64,000 nucleotides of DNA from NCBI GenBank assembly GCA_050246945.1, contig JBFWVC010000001.1, positions 335,322-399,321 of the forward strand, read 5' to 3'. The position numbers and the translations under genes are program-made. Below, piece after piece: positions 35,476-46,200 of the stretch (position 1 is its first letter; the number at the start of each line of letters is the position of its first letter). This DNA comes from JAEUMD01 sp050246945. Its GTDB lineage: Bacteria; Pseudomonadota; Alphaproteobacteria; Rhizobiales; Hyphomicrobiaceae. The notes below the pieces were generated by a model. The model ran no database searches. It was not told the DNA's origin and saw only the letters and a list, made by a program, of their open reading frames with translations.

Positions 35476-35830
35476 GGCGGATTCGTCACGCAGGACATGG
35501 TGCTGAGAGAACCAAGACTTGTTCGCAAATTGATCCTGGCCGGAACAGGTCCGGCTGGTGGTGATGGAATCGATAAGGTTGGAGCAGTTCCGTGGCCGCT
35601 CGTCGCCAAGGCTCGGCTCACGTTCAAGGAGCCTCAATTCTACCTGTTCTTGAGTTCAACAAGCGATGGGCGTCGCGCCGCGAGCGCGTTCTTGCAGCGA
35701 TTGAAAGAGCGCAAGCTCGAATGCGACAAGGCAATGACCTGGAAGACCTTCCTTCGGCAGCTCAAGGCCATTCGTGCTTGGGGGCGGCGGGCACCCCAAA
35801 ATCTCGGCGCGATCAAACAGCCAGTTCTTG
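35476..35830 (+). pseudogene. Alpha/beta hydrolase internal fragment
   Basis: The frame reads GGFVTQDMVLREPRLVRKLILAGTGP and KTFLRQLKAIRAWG, the middle of a common rhizobial alpha/beta hydrolase, up to AIKQPVLV. The nucleophile strand on the N-terminal side and the catalytic Asp/His on the C-terminal side are absent; sequence beyond 35830 is unrelated. A fragment left by rearrangement. Confidence 0.7.
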
Positions 35831-35940
35831 TTCGACATCCCTCTCGCGACCACAGTGGCGGCAGTAGCAGCAGAGGAGCTTGCCCTTGCGGATGAGATCA
35901 CCAAGCGTGACGGGACAAGTCATCTGTTCTCCGTTGGGCA

Positions 35941-37224
35941 TTATTTGACGTGCGCCATCCAGTAGGCGAGCGCCTTGAGGATGCGACGGTCCTCGTATAG
36001 GCCCGAGTGGCGCAAGCCCTTTCCGGCATCCTGGGCCGCCGTGAACGGCACCTCCTGATGCAAGTTGGATTTGGCCTTCGGCGGCCGCGCAACAGGCCGC
36101 ACACCGATGTCGACGTGAGCATGGATCGATGGGCGTTCCCAGCCAAAGCCGCCGGGATGCCCGCGAAGGAACGAAAGTACGTAGCGGATGCTGACGAGAG
36201 CGAACCAGATGCCAATACCGGCAGCGAACACGTAGGACATCGTCGATGTGGCTAGATCTTCAAGGCGCTGGTCGGAGATTCCTGTCAGATAGGTAATGGG
36301 ATTCGAAAGGAAGGCGGTGGCGAGAAAGATGACCAGCGCCACGCCGCCAATCGTGCCAGCGATCTCCTTGAACCAGCGTACGGCCATTGTCGGAAGCGCA
36401 GTCGTTTTCTCCAGAGTATTGAGTAGCAGGCCCGCCTCATCACCCGGATAGACGAAGCTCAAAATGTGGGTCTCCGGCATAGCTTTTAGTGCGAGCGCCT
36501 GGCCGAGCCGCATCGCTGAGCGGCGCGAGCTTATCGGATGCAAAAGCCAGACGATAAGAGAGGTCAGTCGCTTGCGCAGGAGGAACCAGGTCAAGACGCC
36601 GGCGGCCAGCGAGACGAGAGCCGCGGTGTCCTCATCCGGCTTGTAATAAGAGTATAGGACCATCATTACGGCGAGACCGGCTGCCACTGCCAAATACATG
36701 GCGAGGGTGCGCACGAGGGCGCCCTCCCGGGCCATCTGACGCAGAGATTTGTCAGTCGCCGATACCAGGTCGGCGGGCAGATCGGCGTAGATGAATGGCG
36801 TGCCGAGCGTCGCGATACCACGAACGTGCTGTTGATCTTCAAGATGCTTGTGCGCGAATAAAGCGACGTTGCCGCCGTGGCTGTGAGCGACGATGAAGTG
36901 CCCGGCCATTGGGTAGCGCTTTTTCAATTTGCGGATGTGGTGGGCCAACTGGCAACCGGCCTTTATGCGGGCCTTGTGCGTGTTGCGGCCCGACCATTCG
37001 AAGACGTCGAAGATGACGTCTTTTTCCTGCCTGCCGAGTTCGGCCGCGATTTGCTGGCGCAGGATCGAGCCGTCCTTCGTCCAAGGTGCGCCCTTGGCAA
37101 AGGTGCCATGAACGAGCGTCGCAACGATCGGCGGTGCCGACTCGGCCTGACTTGCTTGCGATGTCCGTTGATCAGGGACGCAATCAGCATGCGCATCCCG
37201 CGCTACCTCGACCGGGTCAAACAT
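35941..37224 (-). CDS. Membrane-associated alpha/beta hydrolase (lipase/esterase-like)
   Basis: 427 aa from ATG 37224 preceded by GGGGG; the frame further upstream is not supported. N-terminal hydrolase domain: TLVHGTFAKG oxyanion region, then the nucleophile elbow AHSHGG (Ser in H-S-H). Two hydrophobic pairs follow (VRTLAMYLAVAAGLAVMMVLYS; later GTIGGVALVIFLATAFLSNP), with a final soluble part containing HAHVDIGV. Four membrane segments inside a hydrolase chain are unusual. Substrate unknown. Confidence 0.75.
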   Translation of the reverse strand: MFDPVEVARDAHADCVPDQRTSQASQAESAPPIVATLVHGTFAKGAPWTKDGSILRQQIAAELGRQEKDVIFDVFEWSGRNTHKARIKAGCQLAHHIRKLKKRYPMAGHFIVAHSHGGNVALFAHKHLEDQQHVRGIATLGTPFIYADLPADLVSATDKSLRQMAREGALVRTLAMYLAVAAGLAVMMVLYSYYKPDEDTAALVSLAAGVLTWFLLRKRLTSLIVWLLHPISSRRSAMRLGQALALKAMPETHILSFVYPGDEAGLLLNTLEKTTALPTMAVRWFKEIAGTIGGVALVIFLATAFLSNPITYLTGISDQRLEDLATSTMSYVFAAGIGIWFALVSIRYVLSFLRGHPGGFGWERPSIHAHVDIGVRPVARPPKAKSNLHQEVPFTAAQDAGKGLRHSGLYEDRRILKALAYWMAHVK

Positions 37225-38011
37225 ATATCCCCCACCCCATCCCTGCCGAGTCACTCGCGGCATTGGGTCCCTGGTTCCATATAGGAACTAGCCACCAGCC
37301 CTTTTGCAACCGCCCGGGCTCGTTCTCCACATTGGGGCGCCCCCCGGGGCCGGCGCGCAACCAAGTCGACCTGCAGCAGGCAACAACAAACCGACGAATA
37401 TAGATTTCGTCGTCGTGCCGCCTGGCCATTTGCAGCATCGGCAGCATTCGCCGCGGGCGCCATGCAGCCCAAGCAGGCCATGCTAACGCCCAAGCACAAC
37501 CTTGCATGCCCTGCATGGTCATGCATGCTTACAAGCATGGGGTGGGCGAACCACCGGTACCAGGATGAACGGGTCGGTCAATTTCGCACCAGGTTGGTGC
37601 GTTCCAACCGTATCTTGGCGTCGACCACCGTCCCAGCGACCCATTTCGCCGACTGGTTCGATGAGGGTCGTCACCCGTTTAGGATACGTCGCCCTCGCTA
37701 GGCTGGCGGGTGATCACACAACCGAGGTCACTTTGCGGATCCGGGTTTCGTGCGAGGTGGTCTCCACAACGATCCGGTGCGCATCCTGCAGCTCCAACAG
37801 CCATCGGCTGATCGACCCCTTGGAGGTGTCGAGCATGCGCGTCGAGACTGCCGCCCCGCTGTCCTTGAATGTGTGTTCGGCGACCACTGGCCCGAGGCTG
37901 CCCTCTCATCCCTTCAGGGCACGTGTTTGTGGTTCCGAAAACAAACAGAGAAATCCGCCATCGGTCGGATCCCGAAACCTCATCCCGCATTCACGTCTTT
38001 TGAAGCGGCCC
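37225..38011. other. Long intergenic region with only weak coding remnants
   Basis: 787 bp between the hydrolase and the type I secretion genes. A 57-codon minus-strand stretch at 37714-37887 (DTSKGSISRWLLELQDAHRI) resembles part of a regulator's winged helix but lacks a supported start. The rest, including a GC-rich palindromic part near 37330-37350 (GGGGCGCCCCCCGGGGCC), has no recognised gene. Confidence 0.45.
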
Positions 38012-39322
38012 TCAGTCTTCCTTGAACACGTGCTGCATTTGGTCGGTTAGTGGCTTCAGTAGATACGACATGACTTTGCGGGGGCGTGACATGATGAATG
38101 CCTCGGCGGGCATACCCGGAACCAGCTTGGCCTGCCCAAGTCGGGCGCGCTCTTCCGGTGCTACTGCGATTCGCACGAGATAGTAGCTCGTCCCGCTGCG
38201 CGAATCTGTTTCAATGTCGGCTGCGACGCGGCTGACAATGCCGAACAGTTCGGGCGTGCTACGCTGATTGAAGGCCAACAGGCGTAGCTTGGCGGCTTGT
38301 CCTAGATGCAGCTGGTCAATATCGTTCGGCGCAACCCTAACATCGACGCTCAGCTCATCGTCATCGGGTACGATGAGCATGATCGGTTGCCCGGCGGTGA
38401 TCACGCCTCCGATCGTGTGGACCGCGAGCTGATGTACCCGGCCCTTCTGCGGTGCGCGGACGTCAATGCGCTTCAATTGTTCCTCGGCGGCAATTTTTCG
38501 TTCAACGAGTTCGCCGATCTTTGAATCGATCGCCCGTAGTTCGCGTCCAATGTCTTTGCGCAAGTCATGATCAATCTGGAGGACCTGCAGCTCGGTCTCA
38601 GCGATACGAGCTTTGGCTTCGGAGATTATGCTCATGAATTGCCCGCGCTCGCCTTCAAGGCGCGTTGCCTCCCGCTCCAGCGCCGTCAACTTGCTGATCG
38701 GAAGCAATCCCTTTGTCCAAAGGTCGCGAGCCCCTGTCAGCTCTCGATCGATATATTCCGTTTCCTTGGCCTTTGCACGCTCTCGCACTTGGTAGCCGGC
38801 AATCGATTGCGTTAACTGAACGATGCGCTCCTTGAGTTGGGCCTTCTGGCCCTCGCGAGCTACGCGCCCAATTGCAAAGGCCCTTTCTTCGCTCTCAATT
38901 CTGGACGTTACGTCGGGATCCTGCGCACGCTCGAGCAATGCTTCGGGAAAAGTGATCTTGGGCTTGTCGTCGCGCTCAGCTTCAAGACGGGCTCTTCGAG
39001 CCGTCAGCTCGTCGAGGGCCTTTTGGGCAATCGCAAGGTTGGCACGTGCCACGGTGTCATCAAGCCGGACTACGAGTGCGCCTGCATTAACGAGGTCGCC
39101 GTTGCGCACCCTCAACTCGGCTATAACGCCGCCGGTTGGGTGTTGGACGGTCTTGACGTCGGACTCGACGACGACTCGGCCAAGCGCGATCACAGCGCCC
39201 GATATGTCGGCCAGTGCTGCCCAAGCACCGATGCCAAAGACGAGCGCGGCGATGATCGTCGTGCCAAGGTGAAGATGCCTGCGCAGGGATGCCTTGGCTT
39301 GGTCTCCAGAAGCGGACGTCAT
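38012..39322 (-). CDS. Type I secretion periplasmic adaptor (HlyD/PrtE family)
   Basis: 436 aa. One N-terminal membrane segment (TTIIAALVFGIGAWAALADISGAV), then the barrel-sandwich half VQHPTGGVIAELRVRNGD, a long alpha-helical hairpin (about 100-290), and the second lipoyl half APQKGRVHQLAVHTIGGVITAGQ. It bridges the ABC exporter to an outer-membrane TolC-type duct. It overlaps the ABC gene by 4 bp. The outer-membrane partner is not in this window. Confidence 0.93.
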   Translation of the reverse strand: MTSASGDQAKASLRRHLHLGTTIIAALVFGIGAWAALADISGAVIALGRVVVESDVKTVQHPTGGVIAELRVRNGDLVNAGALVVRLDDTVARANLAIAQKALDELTARRARLEAERDDKPKITFPEALLERAQDPDVTSRIESEERAFAIGRVAREGQKAQLKERIVQLTQSIAGYQVRERAKAKETEYIDRELTGARDLWTKGLLPISKLTALEREATRLEGERGQFMSIISEAKARIAETELQVLQIDHDLRKDIGRELRAIDSKIGELVERKIAAEEQLKRIDVRAPQKGRVHQLAVHTIGGVITAGQPIMLIVPDDDELSVDVRVAPNDIDQLHLGQAAKLRLLAFNQRSTPELFGIVSRVAADIETDSRSGTSYYLVRIAVAPEERARLGQAKLVPGMPAEAFIMSRPRKVMSYLLKPLTDQMQHVFKED

Positions 39323-41085
39323 GGCACCACCCCAGTCGCCTCGGTTACTACTTTCAAGGGCGGATGCGTGGCAGCCGGGCGGAGGACTCTCGATAGGATT
39401 CGATCTTTGGGGCCGAAATCCTTAATGCGACCCTGCCCCAAAACGAGCACCGTGTCGACGCTTGCAAGTGCACTGGGATGATGCGCAATCACGACAGCGA
39501 TGCCGCCGCGATCGCGAACGCCAATGATCGCCTGCGTCAAGGCGGCTTCACCTTCGGCATCGAGATTTGAGTTGGGTTCATCGAGAACGACAAGAAAGGG
39601 ATCATCATACAGGGCCCGGGCGAGAGCTATGCGCTGCTGCTGGCCTGCTGACAGACCTGCGCCTTGCTCACCGATCGCGGTCTGGTAGCCCTCAGGCAGG
39701 TTGACGATGAGCTCGTGGACGCCGGCAGCATCGGCGGCACGAGAAATATCCTCAGGGTCGGCGTCCGGCTGAAAGCGAGCAATGTTTTCCGCCACCGTGC
39801 CAGGCAGCAGCTCGACGGTTTGCGGCAGATAGCCAATGTGGCGACCAAGTGCCTGAGGCGACCATTGGTCAAGTGCAGCTCCATCGAGCCGGACTTTGCC
39901 AGCGGCGGGGGTCCATGCTCCCACCAACAGACGCGCGAGCGAGGACTTGCCCGAAGCGCTTGCGCCGATGATGCCAAGTGCCTGTCCCTTTTGGACCGTG
40001 AAGCACGCATCTTTGATGACGAGCCGGGTGCTGCCCGGTGGCATAGCGCTCACTCTTTCCACGGCGAGTTGCTGGTGCGGGCTCTTTAGAGGCATCACGC
40101 TGGCGGGGTCAGGCAAGACTTGAAGCAGTTTTGCGAGCCGCTTCCAAGCCTGCCGGGCAGCAGTCCATGATCTCCAGTTGGGGATCGCCAGATCCAGCGG
40201 GGCAAGGGCGCGCCCAGTGAGGATCGACGCGGCGATGATCAAGCCCGCACTTGCTTCTTGGCATATGACAAGATAGGCACCCCAACCTAAGACCGCAGAT
40301 TGGAGAAGCATGCGCAGAGCGCGCGCAAGCGATCCGAGGCCACCCGCGAGGTCGCTGACGCGTTGTTGGCTCGCCATGTAGAGATCGTTTGCAGCGTCCC
40401 ACCGCAGCGCAAAATGACTCACCATGCCGAGGGCGGTCAAAGCTTCGGCGTTCCGCCGGCTTGTCTCGGAGAGGCGTTGACGTGCCGTTGCACATGCGTT
40501 GACTGCTGCTGTCGCCGAACGCGTAAGCAATTCCGTGGCGAGCATCACGCAGAAGAGCACCAGCATTCCGGCCAGAGCCAGGAGCGCAAGCAAGGGGTGG
40601 AAAAGATAGATAACACCCAGATAAAGAGGCACCCACGGCAGATCGAACAGTGCAGCCGGAGCTGGCCCGGACAGGAACGACCTGACGGCGTCGAGGTCGC
40701 GCAAGGGTTCAATTTTGGAACTGTCAGGGATCCGGCTCATCGGCAGCCGTACGATGGCGCGGTAGACCTTGGGGCTGATGGCAGCATCAAACCAAGCGCC
40801 TAGCCTTACAAGTACGCGCCCGCGCACAAAATCGAGGAGGCCGTAGAAGGCGAAAAGGATTGCCGCGAGGAGAGACAGAGCGACGAGCGTTGGCACGCTG
40901 CCACTCGGCAGCACGCGGTCGTAGATCTGCAGCATAAAAAGGGCCCCGGTCAGCGCAAGAATGTTCAAAAAGGCACTGAACAGACCAATTCCCAAGAGGG
41001 CATTTCGCCCAGCTTTGAGAGCTAGAGTGAAATCTGACCAATTGGGCCTTGGACGCGGCGGGCCTGGCGCTGAGCTAGCCGGCAT
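39319..41085 (-). CDS. Type I secretion ABC exporter (PrtD/HlyB-like, without peptidase domain)
   Basis: 588 aa. Six-helix permease domain (about 25-310), then an ATPase with Walker A GASASGKSS, signature LSAGQQQR, Walker B FLVVLDEP and switch His in IAHHPSAL. No C39 or C39-like peptidase domain at the N-terminus, so it belongs to the PrtD class that moves proteins with uncleaved C-terminal signals. First gene of a two-gene unit with the HlyD adaptor, facing away from the LuxR and RTX genes that it probably serves. Confidence 0.93.
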   Translation of the reverse strand: MPASSAPGPPRPRPNWSDFTLALKAGRNALLGIGLFSAFLNILALTGALFMLQIYDRVLPSGSVPTLVALSLLAAILFAFYGLLDFVRGRVLVRLGAWFDAAISPKVYRAIVRLPMSRIPDSSKIEPLRDLDAVRSFLSGPAPAALFDLPWVPLYLGVIYLFHPLLALLALAGMLVLFCVMLATELLTRSATAAVNACATARQRLSETSRRNAEALTALGMVSHFALRWDAANDLYMASQQRVSDLAGGLGSLARALRMLLQSAVLGWGAYLVICQEASAGLIIAASILTGRALAPLDLAIPNWRSWTAARQAWKRLAKLLQVLPDPASVMPLKSPHQQLAVERVSAMPPGSTRLVIKDACFTVQKGQALGIIGASASGKSSLARLLVGAWTPAAGKVRLDGAALDQWSPQALGRHIGYLPQTVELLPGTVAENIARFQPDADPEDISRAADAAGVHELIVNLPEGYQTAIGEQGAGLSAGQQQRIALARALYDDPFLVVLDEPNSNLDAEGEAALTQAIIGVRDRGGIAVVIAHHPSALASVDTVLVLGQGRIKDFGPKDRILSRVLRPAATHPPLKVVTEATGVVP

Positions 41086-41756
41086 GAGCGTCTCGGACGA
41101 CGGGCTGCTCCGGGAAAATCCAACCCGAGACAGCAGATGAAATACGATCGGCAGTCTCTAAGAGATAATAATTTATCACCTGAAAATAAGTCGGTCCACC
41201 CGTATTGTGTTGCGATCAATGCACAACTCAATCGCGACCGCGCCTGACGCTTCACAAAGAAATTCAGTTCCAAAGCACATTTGGCACTCAATTATACGCA
41301 TTGGAACATTCCGATAGCCGCGCAACATTTTTTGCGGTCGGGCTTACATTTCTCGCTTTCTCGATGCGCTATTGTGGCGCAAGGCATGGGGAGCTCTCAA
41401 CCGAGGCAAACCGCCTTTGATTTTTTGGATGCTTTGAGGCAGCGCCAGCTCCTGCGAGTTCTTATGCTTGCGACTTGCGCGAACCGAGGTATACTTGGTT
41501 TGATGTCAAACAGACATGGGAGAGCCGAGCGCGGGCTAGCTTAGCCCAACCTCGAATTGCGTGGCGGCCAGTCTCCGACTTGCACCAACGAAGCGGCCTT
41601 GGGCTCTGAACACTTATCCCAGCTGAGCCGTCCACCTTTAACAATGACAAGCTCCGCGAACTCGTGTCTTGCACCGACATGCTCCGGTGAATGGCACTAT
41701 TGGCGCGGACAAGCGCCCCGAATGTCCACGACTGGGCAGATGGACGGGAGCGAACG
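41086..41756. other. Divergent intergenic region between type I secretion and luxR-rtx genes
   Basis: 671 bp, more AT-rich than its surroundings. Presumably contains promoters in both directions. Open frames here have no recognised family; no RNA structure stands out. Confidence 0.45.
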
Positions 41757-42953
41757 ATGCCGGTCTATCGTGGCAACGAGCAGGAGACGCACTCCGCTTT
41801 GATCGGGGCGATTTATGACGCGGCGCTCGACCCCGTCAAGTGGCAGGACTTTGTCGACGCGCTGTCCTGCGAACTCGAAGGTGTGGAACCCGTGCTCTAT
41901 CTCGCCGACAGGAAAACGGCGGTCATGGAGACGCTTCTTGTGTCGGAAAATTGGGGTAAGGCATTTCTCGCCGACTATATGGACCGCTACAATGCACTGA
42001 ACCCCTGGACTCCGCACTTGCGGAATGCGCCTGGCTTATGGGAACCAATCGTCGGCGATCAAGTCATAACCGAGCGCAAGTTCACGAGCACTGAGTTCTA
42101 TAACGACTTCTTCAAGAAGTACTGGCGGTGGTCAAGCGTCGTCGGCGTCGTCAACTATCGCGATTGCCACTCCTTCTCGGTCTTGGGGCTGCACACGACG
42201 CGAACGCTGTACGAGCGCCACAGCACGGAGCTATGTCGATTGGCTACCGAGTTGGCGCGTCATATCGCGCGCGCGTTCGAGATCAGCCGCCAGCTTCAGC
42301 ATGGCGCCGCGCGTAGGGCCTCCTTAGAGCTTATGCTCGAGAGCCTTTCCTTTCCCGCTCTCCTCATCGGCGTCGATCTGCGCGTCCGCTATGCCAATCA
42401 CGCGGCAGAGACATCGTTTCGCTCCGGCATACTGACGCTGGACAAACAGCGCTGCATCGCGACGGGCGCAGGAGCCAAAGAAACGCAGGCGTTGCGTCTT
42501 GCGCTGACCAAGATGTTGTCTTCAACGCCCACAGCATCCATCCCGTTTGCCATCAAGCTGACGCGTTGCGATGGCGACACCAACGCCGCCATTCCCCTCC
42601 TTGCTCGCATCCTGCCTTGTGCCGGCGGATTGAAACGGCTGTCCGCTCAAAGCCCGGTGCCGCCAGTCGGGCTAGAGCCCGAAGCCATGCTGCTTTTGAC
42701 CGATCCATCGGTCCGCCACCACGTTCGCGCCGGTCAATTGGAGCTGCTCTTCGGCTTGACGCCGGCCGAGGCCCGCCTCGCCCAGACTCTTGCAGAGGGC
42801 ATCAGCATCAAAGGCTACGCCGCTGCGGCTGGCGTAGCTGTGGGCACGGCTCGCGTGCAGCTCAAGTCTGTGTTCGCCAAGACGAACACCAGCCGGCAAG
42901 CGGAGTTGGTAGCGCTACTCGCGCAATTGATGTGGCCGTTACAGCTCGCATAG
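41757..42953 (+). CDS. LuxR-family transcriptional regulator
   Basis: 398 aa from ATG 41757 with GGGAG upstream; an earlier start at 41691 lacks one. Residues about 1-330 form a GAF/PAS-like sensory part (IYDAALDPVKWQDFVDALS start, later ALLIGVDLRVRYANHAAE). The C-terminal LuxR helix-turn-helix is GLTPAEARLAQTLAEGISIKGYAAAAGVAVGTARVQLKSVFAKT. No AHL-synthase-like neighbour. It lies 325 bp before the RTX gene and opposite the secretion pair, so it probably controls them. Confidence 0.88.
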   Translation: MPVYRGNEQETHSALIGAIYDAALDPVKWQDFVDALSCELEGVEPVLYLADRKTAVMETLLVSENWGKAFLADYMDRYNALNPWTPHLRNAPGLWEPIVGDQVITERKFTSTEFYNDFFKKYWRWSSVVGVVNYRDCHSFSVLGLHTTRTLYERHSTELCRLATELARHIARAFEISRQLQHGAARRASLELMLESLSFPALLIGVDLRVRYANHAAETSFRSGILTLDKQRCIATGAGAKETQALRLALTKMLSSTPTASIPFAIKLTRCDGDTNAAIPLLARILPCAGGLKRLSAQSPVPPVGLEPEAMLLLTDPSVRHHVRAGQLELLFGLTPAEARLAQTLAEGISIKGYAAAAGVAVGTARVQLKSVFAKTNTSRQAELVALLAQLMWPLQLA

Positions 42954-42955
42954 AA

Positions 42956-42990
42956 ATTTGGGCAGAAAATTCTGCCTACTTACCCCAAAT
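42956..42990. promoter_or_regulatory. Nested palindromes after luxR
   Basis: A perfect 16-bp palindrome GGCAGAAAATTCTGCC (42961-42976) lies inside an imperfect outer pair ATTTGG...CCCAAAT. It begins 3 bp after the luxR stop and 300 bp before the RTX gene. Without a T-run it is not a standard terminator; it may be an operator for the RTX gene. Confidence 0.5.
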
Positions 42991-43278
42991 GGGATATGCG
43001 TACTTTGCTTAGATCTGCTGGAATTGAAAAATCGCATCGATAGCTGCATTGAATTCGGATTGGCAGCAGCTCGCGCGATACCTGGCAAGTTCAAAATCGC
43101 CCGGATCGGACACCGTTCTTTCTGTGCGCGGGCGAAGGTCGCTTTCATCAGCAATGGGCGCTGAGAGCGGTTGCTAATCGGCTAGCGGAAAAACATCTTT
43201 CTGGGATGCAAGCCTAGGGCGTCGCTCCGGCCCCCAATAGTGGGTCCGTAAGGAGCTGCGCCCGCAAGGAGGTTTGCC

Positions 43279-46200
43279 ATGGCCATCAAGACCGGTACAG
43301 GCGATGACGACATCATCATTGGGACAGACGGCAACGACCTAATTTTCGGATTTGGCGGGGATGACGATATCGTCGCTGGCGATGGGGCCGACGTCGTTTA
43401 CGGCGGTTCTGGCGACGACGCCATTGACGGCGGCCAAGGAAACGACGCGCTCTTTGGTGGCAGCGGTAATGATGTGCTATTCGGAGGCGACGGCAACGAC
43501 CTCATCTTGGGAGGCTCGGGCGACGATACAATCGACGCCGGTGCCGGCAACAATATCGTTACAGGCGGTACTGGCGACGATCGGTTCATCTTTGAATCTG
43601 GGTCTGGCCAACTGCTCATCACCGATTTTCATGCCGGCCCCGGCAGCAGCGATCTCATAGTCCTGCGCAATTTCGAGGTGTCCACACTGTCGGGTCTATT
43701 GGCGCTCGCCCATGATATCGGCGGTAGCACTGTCATCGATTTCAACAATGGCGACCGTCTCATTCTTGCCGGCGTCAATAAGGCCGACCTTCTCGCCGAT
43801 GACTTCGCGTTTGAAACGATGGGGACCGGAGGTAGCGACATCATCACCGGCACGAGCAGTGACGATGTGATCGATGCTGGCGGGGGTGACGATGAAATCA
43901 TCTACACAGTGGGCGGCGGATTTGATGTTGTCGACGGAGGAGAGGGCACCGACGACTTCGTGCTTCAAGGGATCGACACCGCACAAACGGGAGTGCTGGT
44001 CGAGGATGGGGCCACGTATGCCGCTCGGACGGGCGACCTTACCGTTGCGCCGGATCACATTGCTATCAGCGTAAACGGCCAGTTGGCGGCGGACCTCGAC
44101 AATATTGAGGACCTTGTCTTCAATGCCGGCGCACTGGGCGACACTATTGATGTCAGCGGGGATTTCAGCGGAACAGATCTCGCTCCTGAGACGATCCGAG
44201 TTGTCGGGGGTGCAAAGAAGGACGCGGTCCGTCTTTCCCCGGTTCTTACTTCCACAAAGAAAGTAGCATTGATTGTCGAAGCTGGCGGCGGTGATGATGA
44301 AGTCAAAGCAGCAAGTGGCCGTGATGTTCTTGCGGGCGAAGATGGGAATGACGTTCTGATTGGTGGTTCCGGGAACGATCTATTGATTGGGGGCGCGGGC
44401 AATGACACTTTGGATGGCGGTGATGATTACGATATTGCGATTTTTGGTTCCCCGTCAGCGACGTACCGAACGCCTTTGGACTCTGTTCTCGGCTATGACA
44501 TCACGATAGGAGCTGAGACAGGAGCAGCCACGATTGTTGATACAGACCCAAGTAATGGAGATGATGGAACTGACGAACTGGCCGGCATCGAGGAAGTTCG
44601 CTTTGGGGATCTTACATTATTCCTAGACGGGCTGAACAACAGTCCATTTATTGGCGCAGCCCAACTCTCGGGCAGTATTGCTGAGCTTCCCGACGGCGAC
44701 CCCAACGAAAACCAGTTCACGCATTCAACGCAGGGAACAATTGAATTTCGAGAGTTTGATCGCACACTCGGTCACACGGTGACCGCCGCACCGAACGGCG
44801 TAGACTATCGTGGCGAACTGACAGTCGAATTCTCTGATTCAGATACCAGTGATGGCGCTGGTCAGATCAACTGGACCTTCAGCGTTGATGATGCTGCTCT
44901 CGACGATCTTGCCGACGGACAGGTGCTTTTCCAGACCTATGATGTGACCATAAACGATGGCAATGGCGGTAGCGCAACGGCGACGGTCACCGTCAGAATT
45001 GACGGAGCGAGTGATGCTGCGAACGCCCCACCGGTTGCGGTGGGTGAGCTCATGGCAACCGACGAAGAGACGGTTCTGAGCGGCCGGAACCTGCTTGCCG
45101 ATAACGGATCTGGTGCGGATTATGATCCTGACCTGACCGATACGTTCACGATCAACACGATCAATGGCTCTTCGGCCAATGTCGGCCAGCAGATCACGTT
45201 GTCGTCGGGAGCGCTGCTGACCGTTCAGGCGAATGGCGATCTGGTGTTTGATCCACGCGGTGCCTTCGACTTCGTGCCCGAGGGCTCCGGTTCCGCCGAC
45301 AATTTCACGTACACGCTGATCGATCAGAACGGTGCTGTCTCCAACGAGGCGCTGGTCAACCTTTCGGTCATCGGCGTCAATGATGCCCCGGTTGCGGTGG
45401 GTGAGCTCATGGCAACCGACGAAGAGACGGTTCTGAGCGGCCGGAACCTGTTTGCCGATAACGGATCTGGTGCGGATTATGATCCTGACCTGACCGATAC
45501 GTTCACGATCAACACGATCAATGGCTCTTCGGCCAATGTCGGCCAGCAGATCACGTTGTCGTCGGGAGCGCTGCTGACCGTTCAGGCGAATGGCGATCTG
45601 GTGTTTGATCCACGCGGTGCCTTCGACTTCGTGCCCGAGGGCTCCGGTTCCGCCGACAATTTCACGTACACGCTGATCGATCAGAACGGTGCTGTCTCCA
45701 ACGAGGCGCTGGTCAACCTTTCGGTCATCGGCGTCAATGATCCTCCTGTTGTGAGCGGGGCAGCCAGCGGTGACCGTGATGTCATTGAGGATTCGGATTC
45801 CTCAGCCGCCGGTGCGTTGACCATCACTGATGCTGATCTGGGCGAGGACCGGTTCCAGCCAGTTGCTGTTGCGGCACCGAGCGCCGGCGAATTCGGCACC
45901 TATACCGTGACGGCGGCCGGTGCCTGGGCCTACACGCTCGACAATGCCAACCCGACAGTGCAGGCACTTGTTGCCGGTGAGGTGTTGGCTGACAGCTTCG
46001 ATGTCGTTTCCTTCGATGGCACCGTTACCGCGACTGTTGACATTACAATCACGGGCACCGACGAGGGGATCGTTCTGCAGCCGAGCTACAATATTGCCGA
46101 TATCATCGCAGGCACAGCTGATCTCAATGGTTTCGTCATCAATGGAATTGATGCCAATGACCTGAGCGGTCAGTCGGTGTCGAGCGCGGGTGATGTCAAC

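Noticed and set aside
39319..41085. ABC exporter as the transporter of the double-glycine peptide
   Set aside because: It lacks a C39 peptidase domain and belongs to the PrtD class, so it more likely serves the RTX protein.
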